Of a DNA stretch of 64,000 nt, positions 39,206 through 48,533 are shown in pieces. The stretch is from Roseovarius indicus (lineage in GTDB: Bacteria > Pseudomonadota > Alphaproteobacteria > Rhodobacterales > Rhodobacteraceae). The stretch lies in assembly GCF_008728195.1 (NCBI RefSeq), contig NZ_CP031598.1, positions 2,790,001-2,854,000 on the forward strand. Reading direction: 5' to 3'. The position numbers and the translations under genes are program-made. Position 1 is the first letter of the stretch. Each line of letters begins with the position of its first letter. The notes beneath the pieces are model-generated. The model searched no databases. It saw only the letters and a list, made by a program, of their open reading frames with translations, and was not told where the DNA came from.

Positions 39206-41038
39206 ATGAGATCAGAATTTTTCAGGCACGCCCGGCTCTGCGTCGCCGGAATCACCCTCGCCCTGATGGCCTCCACGGCCTACGCAGAGCCCGCGCATGG
39301 CATAGCTATGTATGGCGATCCGGCCCTTCCCCCTGATTTTGTGTCCCTCCCCTACGCCAACCCCGACGCCCCGAAAGGCGGCGAGGTGGTGACCGGCAAC
39401 GTGGGCACCTTCGACACCCTCAACCCGTTCACCCTCAAGGGCGAGGCGCCGTGGCAATTGCGCTTCCTCACGCATGAATCCTTGATGGGCCGATCCTACG
39501 ACGAACCCTTCACCCTGTACGGCCTTCTGGCCGAATCGGTGGAAACCGGCCCGAATCGCGAATGGGTGGAATTTACCTTGCGCGAGGATGCCCGATTCTC
39601 CGACGGCACCCCGGTGACGGTCGAAGATGTCATATGGTCCTACAAAACGATCGGCGAGGAAGGCCACCCCCGCTACCGGTCCTTCTGGTCCCAGGTGGGC
39701 GAGATCGAGGCCACCGGCCCCCGCTCCGTCCGCCTCACCTTCACCACCGAAGACCGCGAACTCGCCCTCCTGGCGGGCCTCCGCCCGATCCTCAAGAAAT
39801 CGCAATGGGACGACCTCGATTTCGCCGCCGCCCGGCTCGAAGACGTCCCCATCGGCTCCGGCCCCTACATCGTCGACAGCTACGAGATCGGCCGCCACGT
39901 CACGCTGCGCCGCAACCCCGATTATTGGGGCGCGGATGTCCCCTTCCGCCGCGGCACCAGCAATTTCGACGAGATCCGCATCGAGTATTACGGCGACAAC
40001 ACCGTGTTGCAGGAAGCCTTCAAGGCCCAGGCCCTCTCCTATCTCCGCGAATTCAATGCCGAACGCTGGGCCACCCAGTACGACTTCCCTGCCGTCGAAA
40101 GCGGCGAGATCGTCCTCACCGAAATCCCGCACAACAAACCATCCGGCATCACCGGCTTCGTCTTCAACACCCGCCGCCCCCCGCTGGATGACTGGCGCGT
40201 GCGCGAGGCCCTGATTCTCGCCTTCAATTTCGAATACGTGAACGACACGCTGACCGGCGGCCGCCAGCCGCGCATCACCTCCTATTTCTCCAACTCCGAG
40301 CTGGCCATGCAGCAAGGCCCGGCCGAGGGCCGCGTCCGCGAACTGCTGGAACCCTTCGCCGACACCCTGCCCCCCGGCACGCTCGAGGGCTACACCCTCC
40401 CCGAAAGCGACGGCACCAAGCGCAACCGGGGCAACATCCGCAAGGCGATGAAACTCCTCAACGACGCCGGCTGGACCGTCGACCAGGGCGTGCTCAAGAA
40501 CGCCGAGGGCCGCCCGCTGGTACTCCGCGTGCTCCTGCGGCAAGACGCGCTTCTCAGCCAGGTCCAGACCTACATGGAAATCTACAAGCAGGCGCTGGAA
40601 CGGCTCGGCATCGGCTTGCAGATCGAAACCATCGACAACGCCCAGTACCTCGCCCGCGAGGGCACCTACGATTTCGACATCACCTTCATGCGCCGCGACC
40701 TCTCGCTCTCGCCCGGCAACGAACAGCGCCTCTACTGGGGCTCGGACACCGCCGACCAGGAAGGCGGGCGCAACCTGATGGGCATGCGCTCCGAAGCCGC
40801 CGACGCGATGATCGACGAAATGCTCTCCACCCGCTCCCGCGAAGGCTTCGTCGCCGCCGTGCGCGCGCTCGACCGGGTGTTGATTTCAGGTCGCTATGTC
40901 ATTCCCGTGCATCAATATTCCGTCGGACGGATTGCCCATTTGAAGGAATTGAGTTATCCACAGGATCACCTTCCGGTCTACGGAGATGGAATATGGTTCC
41001 TCCCCGAAGTCTGGTGGTACGAGGCAGAAGACCGATAA
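39206..41038 (+). CDS. Oligopeptide-type ABC transporter substrate-binding protein (YejA-like)
   Basis: A 610-residue family 5 extracellular binding protein. A signal peptide ends near residue 27 (STAYA), followed by the mature MYGDPALPPDF start and the YejA-type NVGTFDTLNPFTLKG. Later landmarks are TPVTVEDVIWSYKT and a C-terminal FLPEVWWYE. Such proteins bind oligopeptides or microcin-like compounds. No permease or ATPase genes adjoin it here, so it must use a transporter encoded elsewhere. Confidence 0.9.
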   Translation: MRSEFFRHARLCVAGITLALMASTAYAEPAHGIAMYGDPALPPDFVSLPYANPDAPKGGEVVTGNVGTFDTLNPFTLKGEAPWQLRFLTHESLMGRSYDEPFTLYGLLAESVETGPNREWVEFTLREDARFSDGTPVTVEDVIWSYKTIGEEGHPRYRSFWSQVGEIEATGPRSVRLTFTTEDRELALLAGLRPILKKSQWDDLDFAAARLEDVPIGSGPYIVDSYEIGRHVTLRRNPDYWGADVPFRRGTSNFDEIRIEYYGDNTVLQEAFKAQALSYLREFNAERWATQYDFPAVESGEIVLTEIPHNKPSGITGFVFNTRRPPLDDWRVREALILAFNFEYVNDTLTGGRQPRITSYFSNSELAMQQGPAEGRVRELLEPFADTLPPGTLEGYTLPESDGTKRNRGNIRKAMKLLNDAGWTVDQGVLKNAEGRPLVLRVLLRQDALLSQVQTYMEIYKQALERLGIGLQIETIDNAQYLAREGTYDFDITFMRRDLSLSPGNEQRLYWGSDTADQEGGRNLMGMRSEAADAMIDEMLSTRSREGFVAAVRALDRVLISGRYVIPVHQYSVGRIAHLKELSYPQDHLPVYGDGIWFLPEVWWYEAEDR

Positions 41039-41070
41039 CAGGCATAACAAGAAACCACGAGGGTGGACCC

Positions 41071-41187
41071 ATGAAGAGGCTGATTGCTTTGGCGCTGATC
41101 GCTGTGGCCGTATCCGGCTGTGCAACGGTTGACGGTGTTGGCCGGGATATTTCGGGCGCGGCACGCGGCGTTCAAAGCTGGTTCTGA
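41071..41187 (+). CDS. Entericidin-like small lipoprotein
   Basis: A 38-residue precursor. A hydrophobic signal ends in lipobox VSGC (Cys 17), and the mature part CATVDGVGRDISGAARGVQ matches the entericidin A/B family of small outer-envelope lipoproteins linked to stress or stationary phase. The mature peptide is only 22 residues. It lies 32 bp after the binding-protein gene, so it may be on the same transcript. Confidence 0.85.
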   Translation: MKRLIALALIAVAVSGCATVDGVGRDISGAARGVQSWF

Positions 41188-41233
41188 AACCAGTGTCATG
41201 TAGCTGTTACATGCTTCCGCTAGGGCGCGAGGC

Positions 41234-41710
41234 ATGAATATACTCGTCCTCTGCACCGGCAATTCCGCCCGGTCGATCCTGCTTGAAAGCATCCTGAACA
41301 CCGAAAGCGTCGGTCGCGTCCGCGCCTTTTCCGCGGGCTCGCAGCCGGCCGGCCAGGTGCATCCGCAATCCCTCAAGTTGCTCGAGGAAAAGGGTCACGA
41401 CATCACCCACGCCCGCTCCAAAAGCTGGGACGAGTTCGCCGCCGACGATGCGCCGTTGATGGATATCGTCATCACCGTCTGCGGCTCTGCGGCGGAAGAA
41501 ACCTGCCCGGTCTGGCCCGGTGCCCCGGTCCGCTCCCATTGGGGCATCGAAGACCCCGCCAGGGCGCCCGAGTCCGAGTGGGAAACCGCCTTCAACGAGG
41601 CCTATGACAAGCTCGAACGCCGCGCGCTCGCGCTCCTCGACATGAATTTCGAGACGATGGAACAGGGCGAGTTGAAAGCCACGCTCGACCGCATCGGCCA
41701 GATGGACTGA
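41234..41710 (+). CDS. arsC: Arsenate reductase, low-molecular-weight phosphatase type
   Basis: A 158-residue protein with the P-loop CTGNSARS at residues 7-14, the Cys/Arg signature of LMW phosphatases. It also has C82 and C90 (VCGSAAEETC), the redox pair of thioredoxin-coupled ArsC. It would reduce arsenate to arsenite. No arsR or arsenite pump adjoins it, so it may be housekeeping or serve a separate pump. A phosphatase role cannot be excluded, but the two extra cysteines favour arsenate reductase. Confidence 0.9.
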   Translation: MNILVLCTGNSARSILLESILNTESVGRVRAFSAGSQPAGQVHPQSLKLLEEKGHDITHARSKSWDEFAADDAPLMDIVITVCGSAAEETCPVWPGAPVRSHWGIEDPARAPESEWETAFNEAYDKLERRALALLDMNFETMEQGELKATLDRIGQMD

Positions 41711-41794
41711 CCGCGCCGCTGTTGCGCGCGCCTCAACATCTCGTGGCCGCCCCCACCGACCGCCACATTAACACCCGGGGTTACAGACCCGCGC

Positions 41795-41833
41795 ACCGAC
41801 GCGATACCGACAAAATACCGACGTGATACCGAC
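41795..41833. repeat. Second array of four ACCGAC iterons at 11-bp period
   Basis: ACCGAC starts at 41795, 41806, 41817 and 41828, again an exact 11-bp period, with spacers GCGAT, AAAAT and GTGAT. It lies between the convergent arsC and P450 genes and shares ACCGACAAAATACCGACGT with the array at 33251. Confidence 0.9.
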
Positions 41834-41877
41834 GTTGGAATCCCTGCAAAATAACGCTGTTAACCAGATTCGGCCGA

Positions 41878-43245
41878 TCACGCCCGCGGCGTCACCTTCA
41901 ACCAGATCCCGTCCTTCCCCCGCACCGTCAGATGCGCCACCGGCATCGCCGGTCGTTCCGGGATGGCTTCAAACCGGAAGGCCCTCACCAGCAAAGACAG
42001 GATCAGCGGCCCCTCGATCATCGCGAACCCGGCCCCTGTACACACCCTCTGCCCCGCCGAAAACGGCATATAGGCATGACGCAAACACTCTTTCCCGTTC
42101 TCCGTCGCGAACCTTGCCGGGTCGAACTCGTCCGGCCTCTCCCAAAGCCGCTCATGCCGCTGCAAATGCCACGGGCTCAGCACGATCTGGCTGCCCTTCG
42201 GCACGTCCCGATCCCGGAAATGCTCGGGGCACGCAGCCTCCCGCACCATCATCGGCACCGGCGGGTAAAGCCTTAGAGTCTCACGGAAAATATCCCTCGC
42301 CACCCTGAGCTTGCCCATATCCGCAAACCCCGGCGCCCCCTCGCCATAGACGGCCTCCGCCTCCGCTGCCAGCCGCTCCTGCCAGTCGGGATAAAGCGCC
42401 AGCAAATACAGCGCCCAGGCCAGCGCCGAAGCGCTCGTCTCATGCCCCGCCAGGAAGAAAATCGCCACCTGGTCGACCATCTCTTCCGTATCGAACCGCT
42501 CCCCCGTCTGGGGGTCGGCCGTGGTCATGATCTTCGTCGCCAGATCGTCCGGCGCCTCGCCCCGCTCGATCTCCCCCATCCGCTCGCTGGTCAACTGCGT
42601 GATCAGCCGCCGGATCTTGGCCGCCGTCGCCTTCGTCTTCCTCCGGTGAAACCGCGGAAACCACCGCGGCAAAGGGATCAGCGCCCCAAGGTTCAGGACC
42701 GGCTGGCTCCGCTGATGCTCCTTGAACTCGGCAAAAACCTCCCTCGCCACCGCATGCTCGATGGGGATCGAGAACAGCGTGCGGAAGATCACGTCGGCCG
42801 CCGCGTGGCTCGTTTCCTCTTCGATTTCAAGGGGTTCTCCATCGGCCCTCATCCGCACCCGTTCGACCGCGCCCTGCCCCGCCTCCAACATCGCGGCATA
42901 GGTATCGCGCAACCGCCCGCCCTCGAAAGACGGGTCGATGATCCGCCGCTGCCGCTTCCATGTCTCGCCATTGGTCACGAACACCGAGTTCCCCAACAGC
43001 GGCTTCAGCCCCTCGCGAATACGGTCAGACTTGGGAAAATCGTCGGGCCGTTCCTTCAGGATCAGGTCGACCAACTCCGGCTGATTGCACAGGAACGACC
43101 GGAAGAACGGCGTCCGGTATTCCGCCATCCACGCGCGATAAAGCCGCGCCGGCTGCGCAGACAGAATATCCTGCCGAAACAACTGCATATACCGCCGAAG
43201 CGACACCGCACCCTCCCGCGCGGGGGGCTTGGGCGGCAGGGTCAT
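41878..43245 (-). CDS. Cytochrome P450
   Basis: A 455-residue soluble P450. The heme ligand is C402 in FSAGQRVCTG, the ExxR pair is in FRETLRLYPP, and the oxygen-activating helix has AGHETSAS. The fold and lengths fit a fatty-acid or carotenoid-type CYP; I cannot name the family. It starts by a four-base overlap with the upstream hydrolase-like gene, so the two proteins are made together. No ferredoxin or reductase gene adjoins it. Confidence 0.94.
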   Translation of the reverse strand: MTLPPKPPAREGAVSLRRYMQLFRQDILSAQPARLYRAWMAEYRTPFFRSFLCNQPELVDLILKERPDDFPKSDRIREGLKPLLGNSVFVTNGETWKRQRRIIDPSFEGGRLRDTYAAMLEAGQGAVERVRMRADGEPLEIEEETSHAAADVIFRTLFSIPIEHAVAREVFAEFKEHQRSQPVLNLGALIPLPRWFPRFHRRKTKATAAKIRRLITQLTSERMGEIERGEAPDDLATKIMTTADPQTGERFDTEEMVDQVAIFFLAGHETSASALAWALYLLALYPDWQERLAAEAEAVYGEGAPGFADMGKLRVARDIFRETLRLYPPVPMMVREAACPEHFRDRDVPKGSQIVLSPWHLQRHERLWERPDEFDPARFATENGKECLRHAYMPFSAGQRVCTGAGFAMIEGPLILSLLVRAFRFEAIPERPAMPVAHLTVRGKDGIWLKVTPRA

Positions 43246-44456
43246 GCCGCGGTGCTCGTGTATTTCGAGGCAGGCGTGTCGATCAGGCTGGGCGACGGCG
43301 GCCGATCCTCGAAGCGCTCCGACAGGGTCAGCGGCCCGGCGGTGATGCGGAAGTAATCGTAATCCCCCGGCAGGTCGAAAGCGCAAAGGTATTGAAAATG
43401 CAGCCTAAAAAACCGCCAGCGCATCGCCTTCCACCGCTCCGGGCTCAGCGTCTGCGTGAACGCCGCCGACAGGATCAGCGGCCACCGCTTACCCTCCTCC
43501 GGCGCCACGCCAGAGACGGCCACCGGATCGCACAGCGCAAAGGCACAGCCATCGCCGGGCGCCGTCACGTCGACCCAGGTCAGTTCGTTGCGCGTGCAAA
43601 GATACGCCAGATCGCGCCGTAACCTCTTGGCATCCGGCAGAAATGACACCATCGGCACCACCTGCCCAAGCGACAGGAACGACAGCGTCGGCCCATTCGC
43701 CGGCACGTATCCCAGCCGGATCAGATCAGCCAACACCGACACCGCCAGATGCGCGCCCGAGGAATGGCCCACGACCAGCACCTCGTCCACATCCGTCTTC
43801 AGCGCATCGGCGATCTCGGCGGTGAACTTCGCCATCCGCGTCTCAAGCTCCGGCGGCTCCGCCCCGCGATACCGGGCGGAATAGGCATAGTCATGCATCA
43901 GATAATAGGCGAAAAATTTGTTGTCCTTCCGCCGGAACCATTCCAGCGCAAACGGCACCACGATCAGCCCCGCCCAGAACAGCCAGGGATGCACATAGGT
44001 CGCCAGCAGCGTGCCCAAGCCCCAGGCCAGCAAGAGCGCGATTACCAGCTGCACCAGCAGGAACCCCACCGGGTAAAGCGCCGCGATTACCGGCCCCTTG
44101 CGCAACCGCATGAGCCGCCCAAGAGCGCCTGAGGCGATATAGACCCACGCGGTGCGGAACAGCAGCAGGTAGGTGCCCACGATCCCCCGCTCCATGCTGT
44201 CGCGCACGATATCGGACCAGACCAGAACGTCGAACTCGGCATCGACCGTGGCATCCTCCATCTCGCCACGCACACTCCAGCCATAGCGCTTCTTGCCGCG
44301 CTTGCCGTGAAGCTCGATGGCATAACCCGAAATCTCCGCCTGTTCCGCGCCCTCTTTCCGATAGAGCTCGCGATAGCGACGGGGATGGATCGGGTCATAG
44401 CCCGGGATGTAGAAAACGCGCCGGCGGCGCACGGTTTGCTGGGGCAAGCTGCTCAT
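43242..44456 (-). CDS. Membrane-spanning alpha/beta-hydrolase-like protein
   Basis: A 404-residue protein with an N-terminal region RRRRVFYIPGYDPIHPRRY, two membrane helices at about residues 118-142 and 150-165, and a hydrolase-like elbow VVGHSSGAH around residue 220. The GHSSG motif fits a Ser nucleophile; the catalytic acid and His are not certain. It is coupled to the P450 gene downstream, so the pair may modify and hydrolyse one lipid-like substrate. I do not recognise a named family. Confidence 0.82.
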   Translation of the reverse strand: MSSLPQQTVRRRRVFYIPGYDPIHPRRYRELYRKEGAEQAEISGYAIELHGKRGKKRYGWSVRGEMEDATVDAEFDVLVWSDIVRDSMERGIVGTYLLLFRTAWVYIASGALGRLMRLRKGPVIAALYPVGFLLVQLVIALLLAWGLGTLLATYVHPWLFWAGLIVVPFALEWFRRKDNKFFAYYLMHDYAYSARYRGAEPPELETRMAKFTAEIADALKTDVDEVLVVGHSSGAHLAVSVLADLIRLGYVPANGPTLSFLSLGQVVPMVSFLPDAKRLRRDLAYLCTRNELTWVDVTAPGDGCAFALCDPVAVSGVAPEEGKRWPLILSAAFTQTLSPERWKAMRWRFFRLHFQYLCAFDLPGDYDYFRITAGPLTLSERFEDRPPSPSLIDTPASKYTSTAA

Positions 44457-44509
44457 ACCTCACCTCTGTTGGGTAATAGCCTAACGCAGCATTTGGGCAA
44501 GAGTAAGAC

Positions 44510-45262
44510 CTAACCGAGGGTGGCGAGTGCCGGGAATGTCTCGAGCAGCCAGAAGGAGAAGGCGGAAAAGCCGCCCGTCAGCATCAGAAGACCGATCGTC
44601 CAGAGCAGTAGGCCCATGACCCGCTCGATCTGTTCCATGTGCCGCTTCATCCACGTCATCAGCCCGCCAAGCTTCGGCAGGAAGGCCGCAACCAGCAGGA
44701 ACGGCACGCCCAGCCCCACGGCATAGACCGCCAGAAGCGCGGTGCCCCGCGTGACAGAGCCTTCGGAGGCCGCCAGCGACAGGATCGCCCCCAGCTGCGG
44801 CCCGATGCAGGGCGTCCAGCCGAACGCAAAGGCCAGCCCCAGCACGTAGGCCCCGAAAGACGAACCGCCCCGGTCGCCCACATCCATCCGCGCCTCGCGG
44901 TCGAGAAAGCCGATCCGGTAGACGCCGACGAAATGCGCCCCGAAAATCATCACGACAACGCCCGCCAAGGTATTGAAATAGCCTTGATATTGCAGGAACA
45001 CCATGCCCGCCGCCGACGCCGCGAAGCCCAGCAGAAGGAACACGGTCGACAGGCCCAGCACGAAGAACAGCGCCGGCACGACAGCCCGCGAGCGCGGGTT
45101 TCCCGCGGCCGAAAGGTCGTTCACCGTGATCCCGCTCATATAGGCCAGGTAGGGCGGCACAACGGGCAGCACGCAGGGGCTGAGGAACGAGATGATCCCC
45201 GCGACCAGCGCCACGGCCATGGCCGGAAGAAGGGCCGCGTCGATGATTTCGATTCCGAACAT
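44510..45262 (-). CDS. ccdA: Cytochrome c biogenesis protein CcdA
   Basis: A 250-residue six-span thiol-disulfide carrier that moves electrons from thioredoxin to the periplasm for cytochrome c maturation. The two reactive cysteines are C30 in FLSPCVLP and C152 in GWTPCIGP. ATG 45262 is chosen because it matches family length; an ATG 18 bases upstream is in frame. It is divergent from tusA with a 92-bp gap. Confidence 0.93.
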   Translation of the reverse strand: MFGIEIIDAALLPAMAVALVAGIISFLSPCVLPVVPPYLAYMSGITVNDLSAAGNPRSRAVVPALFFVLGLSTVFLLLGFAASAAGMVFLQYQGYFNTLAGVVVMIFGAHFVGVYRIGFLDREARMDVGDRGGSSFGAYVLGLAFAFGWTPCIGPQLGAILSLAASEGSVTRGTALLAVYAVGLGVPFLLVAAFLPKLGGLMTWMKRHMEQIERVMGLLLWTIGLLMLTGGFSAFSFWLLETFPALATLG

Positions 45263-45354
45263 GGCGCTCACATAGACCATTCCCGGGGCCGGGTCACGTG
45301 GCCTTGTGTCACAACCCTGTAGACTTGCCGTGATGCGTGGATTATCCCGCGCCC

Positions 45355-45585
45355 ATGGATGCCGATCTCACCCTCGACGCACGCGGATTGCTCTGCCCCT
45401 TGCCGGTTCTCAAGCTGCGCAAGCGCCTGAAGTCGCTGGAGATTGGCCAGGTGCTCGAGCTTTGGGCCGACGACCCGGCAGCGGTAATCGACGTGCAGCA
45501 CTACTGCACCGAATCCGGCCACGACTTCCTCGGGATGGACGAGCAGGACGGGTACACCGCCTACCGGGTGCGCAAGGCGGGCTGA
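45355..45585 (+). CDS. tusA: TusA-family sulfurtransferase
   Basis: A 76-residue protein with the CPxP motif at C14 (LLCPLPVLKLRK) and the C-terminal HYCTESGHDF segment. TusA carries persulfide sulfur for tRNA thiolation by MnmA or for sulfur oxidation. mnmA is in this window but 40 kb away, and ccdA is divergent. A GTG at 45337 is an alternative start giving a family-unlike extension. Confidence 0.92.
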   Translation: MDADLTLDARGLLCPLPVLKLRKRLKSLEIGQVLELWADDPAAVIDVQHYCTESGHDFLGMDEQDGYTAYRVRKAG

Positions 45586-45595
45586 CACCACCCGG

Positions 45596-45627
45596 AAAAG
45601 AAAAATCCCGGCCGCCTGGGCCGGGAT
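45596..45627. terminator. Convergent terminator between tusA and rne
   Basis: ATCCCGGCC and GGCCGGGAT form a 9-bp stem around GCCTG. On the minus strand it is followed by a run of T residues (A-tract at 45600-45605 on the plus strand), so it chiefly ends rne transcription. Confidence 0.75.
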
Positions 45628-45650
45628 CCTCTGTCTTTCAATCTCGAAGC

Positions 45651-48533
45651 TTATCGCCCGATCGACCACCAACCGCGGCGCTTGGGCTTGTCGCTTTCTT
45701 CCTCGGCCGGCTCGGCCGATGCGTTGGCCGGTTCCGGCTCGCGTTTCGGCTCGGGCGCACTCTCGGGCTCTGCCGGGGCCGGCGCGGGTTCTGCCGCCTG
45801 TTCCGGTTCCGGTGCCGGCGCGGGCTCCTCCGCCGTCGCTGCTGCGCTCTCTGCAACAGCCTCGGGCTTAGGTGCCGTCTCGGTTTCCGGTTCGGGCGCC
45901 GGCTCTGCCTTCTTGGAGCGCGACCGGCTCGCCCGTTTCGGGGCAGGCTTCGCAGGCTTTTCCTCGGCAGCGATCTCTACCGCTTCCGGCTTGGCCTCTT
46001 CAGCAGGCGCTTCGGCAGCGGGCTCTTCCGTCTTGGCCTCTGCGGTGTCCTCTGATGTTTCTTCGGCCTTCGCCTTCGACTTCGAAGAGCTGCGCGGCTT
46101 GCGGGTCCGCTTGGGCTTTTCGGCCTTTTCGGTGTCCTCGCCCGAGACCTCTGCGGTCACGGCCTCGTCCGGCTTGCTCTCGCTTGCCTTTTCTGCATCC
46201 GCCTCGGCATCGGCCTCGGGTTTGGCCCCGTCTTCCGAGCCAGTCCCGCTCTCCGACGACCCGTCCTCGTTGTTCTGGCCCTCGCCATTGGCCGAGCCCT
46301 CGCCGTTCCCCGAACGCGATTTCGACCGGCGACGCCGACGACGCCGGCGCTTCTTCGGCTTGCCGTCATCATCTCCCCCGCCGGAGGTGGTGGTCTCATC
46401 CGACGACGCGTCCGAAGACGTTTCTTCCTCGTCCGGGATCTCTGCCTCGACCTCCTCCATCAGCGAGCTGTCGACCGACACAACCGGTGCGGCCTCCGGC
46501 ACGTGGCGGGTGGCGGTCTTGAACTTGTCGATGCTGAAATCAGGGCTGATCAGAACCGGGTCGCCCTCGATCCGGACAGACAGGCCATAGCGCCCCTCGA
46601 TCTGGGCGACGTGCTCGCGCTTCTGGTTCATCAGGAAGTTGGCGATACCCACCGGGCATTTCACCAGCACTTCGCGCGACCGGCGGCGCACGCCTTCCTC
46701 CTCGATCTGGCGCAGGATCGACAGGGCAAGGTTGTCATCCGACCGGATGAGCCCCGTGCCGTGACAGGCCGGACAGGCCTGCGTCGTCGCCTCGATCATG
46801 CCGGGGCGCAGGCGCTGGCGGCTCATCTCCAGCAGGCCGAAACCCGAGATGCGACCCACCTGGATGCGCGCGCGGTCGGATTTCAGCTTATCCTTCAGCT
46901 TCTTCTCGACGGCGTTGTTGTTCTTGCGCTCGTCCATGTCGATGAAGTCGATCACGATCAGACCGGCCAGATCGCGCAGGCGCAGCTGGCGGGCCACCTC
47001 CTCGGCGGCCTCGAGGTTGGTCTTGGTCGCGGTCTCCTCGATCGAGCCTTCCTTGGTGGCCCGGCCCGAGTTCACGTCGATCGCCACAAGCGCCTCGGTC
47101 ACGCCGATCACGATGTAGCCGCCCGACTTGAGCTGGACGGTCGGGTTGAACATCGAGCTGAGGTAGCTTTCCACCTGGTAGCGGGCGAACAGCGGCATCG
47201 GGTCGATGTAATGTTTCACGTTCTTGGCGTGGGACGGCATGATCATCTTCATGAAGTCCTTGGCCACGCGATACCCCGCCTCGCCCTCGACCATCACCTC
47301 GTCGATCTCACGGTTATAGAGGTCGCGGATCGAGCGTTTGATCAGGTTGCCTTCCTCGTAGATCTTCGCCGGCGCGATGGATTTCAGCGTCAGTTCGCGG
47401 ATCTGCTCCCACAGGCGTTGCAGGTATTCATAGTCGCGCTTGATCTCCGACTTGGTGCGCTTGGCGCCCGCGGTGCGGATGATCAGGCCTGCGCCGGTCG
47501 GCACGTCGATCTCGGTTGCGATCTCTTTCAGCTTCTTGCGGTCGGCGGCGTTGGTGATCTTGCGCGAGATGCCGCCGCCACGGGCGGTGTTGGGCATCAG
47601 CACGCAGTAGCGGCCGGCGAGCGACAGGTAGGTGGTCAGCGCGGCACCCTTGTTGCCGCGCTCTTCCTTGACGACCTGCACCAGCAGGATCTGACGGACC
47701 TTGATGACTTCCTGGATCTTGTAGCGGCGCGGCCGGGGCTTGCGCGGCGCGCGGATGTCGTCGGTGTCGTCGTCATCGGCGACCGACTCGATCGTGTCGT
47801 CCTTGGCGGCGGCGTCCGACCGCTTCGACGACGACCGGCCCTTGCCGGACCCGTTGCCGTTGTTCTCGTGGGAATGTTCGTCGTGTCCGTGATCCTCGTG
47901 ACCGTGATCGTCGTGACCATTGTCATCGCTGGATGCGCTATCGCCCTCGGCGGTCTGATCCTCCGACGTTGCGGCGCCGGCGTCCTTCGCGTCCTGCGCA
48001 CCGGCATCGTCCGCCGGTTCCTCGACCGGAGTTTCGGCCACGGTTTCCATCGGCGACAGGCCTTCGCCGTCGCCGCTGTCCTCGGCCGCTTCATCCAGTT
48101 CGATCGTCTCCATCCCCGAGATATCCTCGGAGGAGGTCACCGCATCGTCGGATTTCGCCTTCGCGGCTTTCGAGCGCGACGACGACCGGCGCGAAGATTT
48201 CTTCGGCTTCTCGTCGTCATCCTCGCGGGCGCGCTGCTGTTCGGCATAGGCGCGCTCTTCCTCGAGCAGCGCCTCGCGGTCGGCCACGGGGATCTGGTAG
48301 TAGTCCGGGTGGATTTCCGAAAAGGCAAGGAAACCGTGCCGGTTTCCGCCATAATCCACGAAGGCCGCCTGAAGTGACGGCTCGACCCGTGTTACCTTTG
48401 CGAGATAGATGTTGCCGGCGAGCTGCCGTTTGTTTTCGGACTCAAAGTCAAATTCCTCGACCTTGTTTCCGTCGACCACCACGACGCGGGTCTCTTCCGC
48501 GTGGGTGGCATCGATGAGCATTTTCTTTGCCAT
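45651..48533 (-). CDS. rne: Ribonuclease E/G family protein, RNase E
   Basis: A 960-residue RNase E. The N-terminal catalytic part (about residues 1-560, interrupted by a charged insertion at about 95-260) has the S1 domain around YGGNRHGFLAF and the DNase-I-like core (VAIDVNSGRATKEGS). CPACHGTG near residue 590 is the zinc link. The long C-terminal half is Glu/Ala/Lys-rich and disordered with Arg-rich patches (RRRRRRRR-like), the usual degradosome scaffold. An acidic His-rich stretch lies in the insertion. Confidence 0.95.
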   Translation of the reverse strand: MAKKMLIDATHAEETRVVVVDGNKVEEFDFESENKRQLAGNIYLAKVTRVEPSLQAAFVDYGGNRHGFLAFSEIHPDYYQIPVADREALLEEERAYAEQQRAREDDDEKPKKSSRRSSSRSKAAKAKSDDAVTSSEDISGMETIELDEAAEDSGDGEGLSPMETVAETPVEEPADDAGAQDAKDAGAATSEDQTAEGDSASSDDNGHDDHGHEDHGHDEHSHENNGNGSGKGRSSSKRSDAAAKDDTIESVADDDDTDDIRAPRKPRPRRYKIQEVIKVRQILLVQVVKEERGNKGAALTTYLSLAGRYCVLMPNTARGGGISRKITNAADRKKLKEIATEIDVPTGAGLIIRTAGAKRTKSEIKRDYEYLQRLWEQIRELTLKSIAPAKIYEEGNLIKRSIRDLYNREIDEVMVEGEAGYRVAKDFMKMIMPSHAKNVKHYIDPMPLFARYQVESYLSSMFNPTVQLKSGGYIVIGVTEALVAIDVNSGRATKEGSIEETATKTNLEAAEEVARQLRLRDLAGLIVIDFIDMDERKNNNAVEKKLKDKLKSDRARIQVGRISGFGLLEMSRQRLRPGMIEATTQACPACHGTGLIRSDDNLALSILRQIEEEGVRRRSREVLVKCPVGIANFLMNQKREHVAQIEGRYGLSVRIEGDPVLISPDFSIDKFKTATRHVPEAAPVVSVDSSLMEEVEAEIPDEEETSSDASSDETTTSGGGDDDGKPKKRRRRRRRRSKSRSGNGEGSANGEGQNNEDGSSESGTGSEDGAKPEADAEADAEKASESKPDEAVTAEVSGEDTEKAEKPKRTRKPRSSSKSKAKAEETSEDTAEAKTEEPAAEAPAEEAKPEAVEIAAEEKPAKPAPKRASRSRSKKAEPAPEPETETAPKPEAVAESAAATAEEPAPAPEPEQAAEPAPAPAEPESAPEPKREPEPANASAEPAEEESDKPKRRGWWSIGR

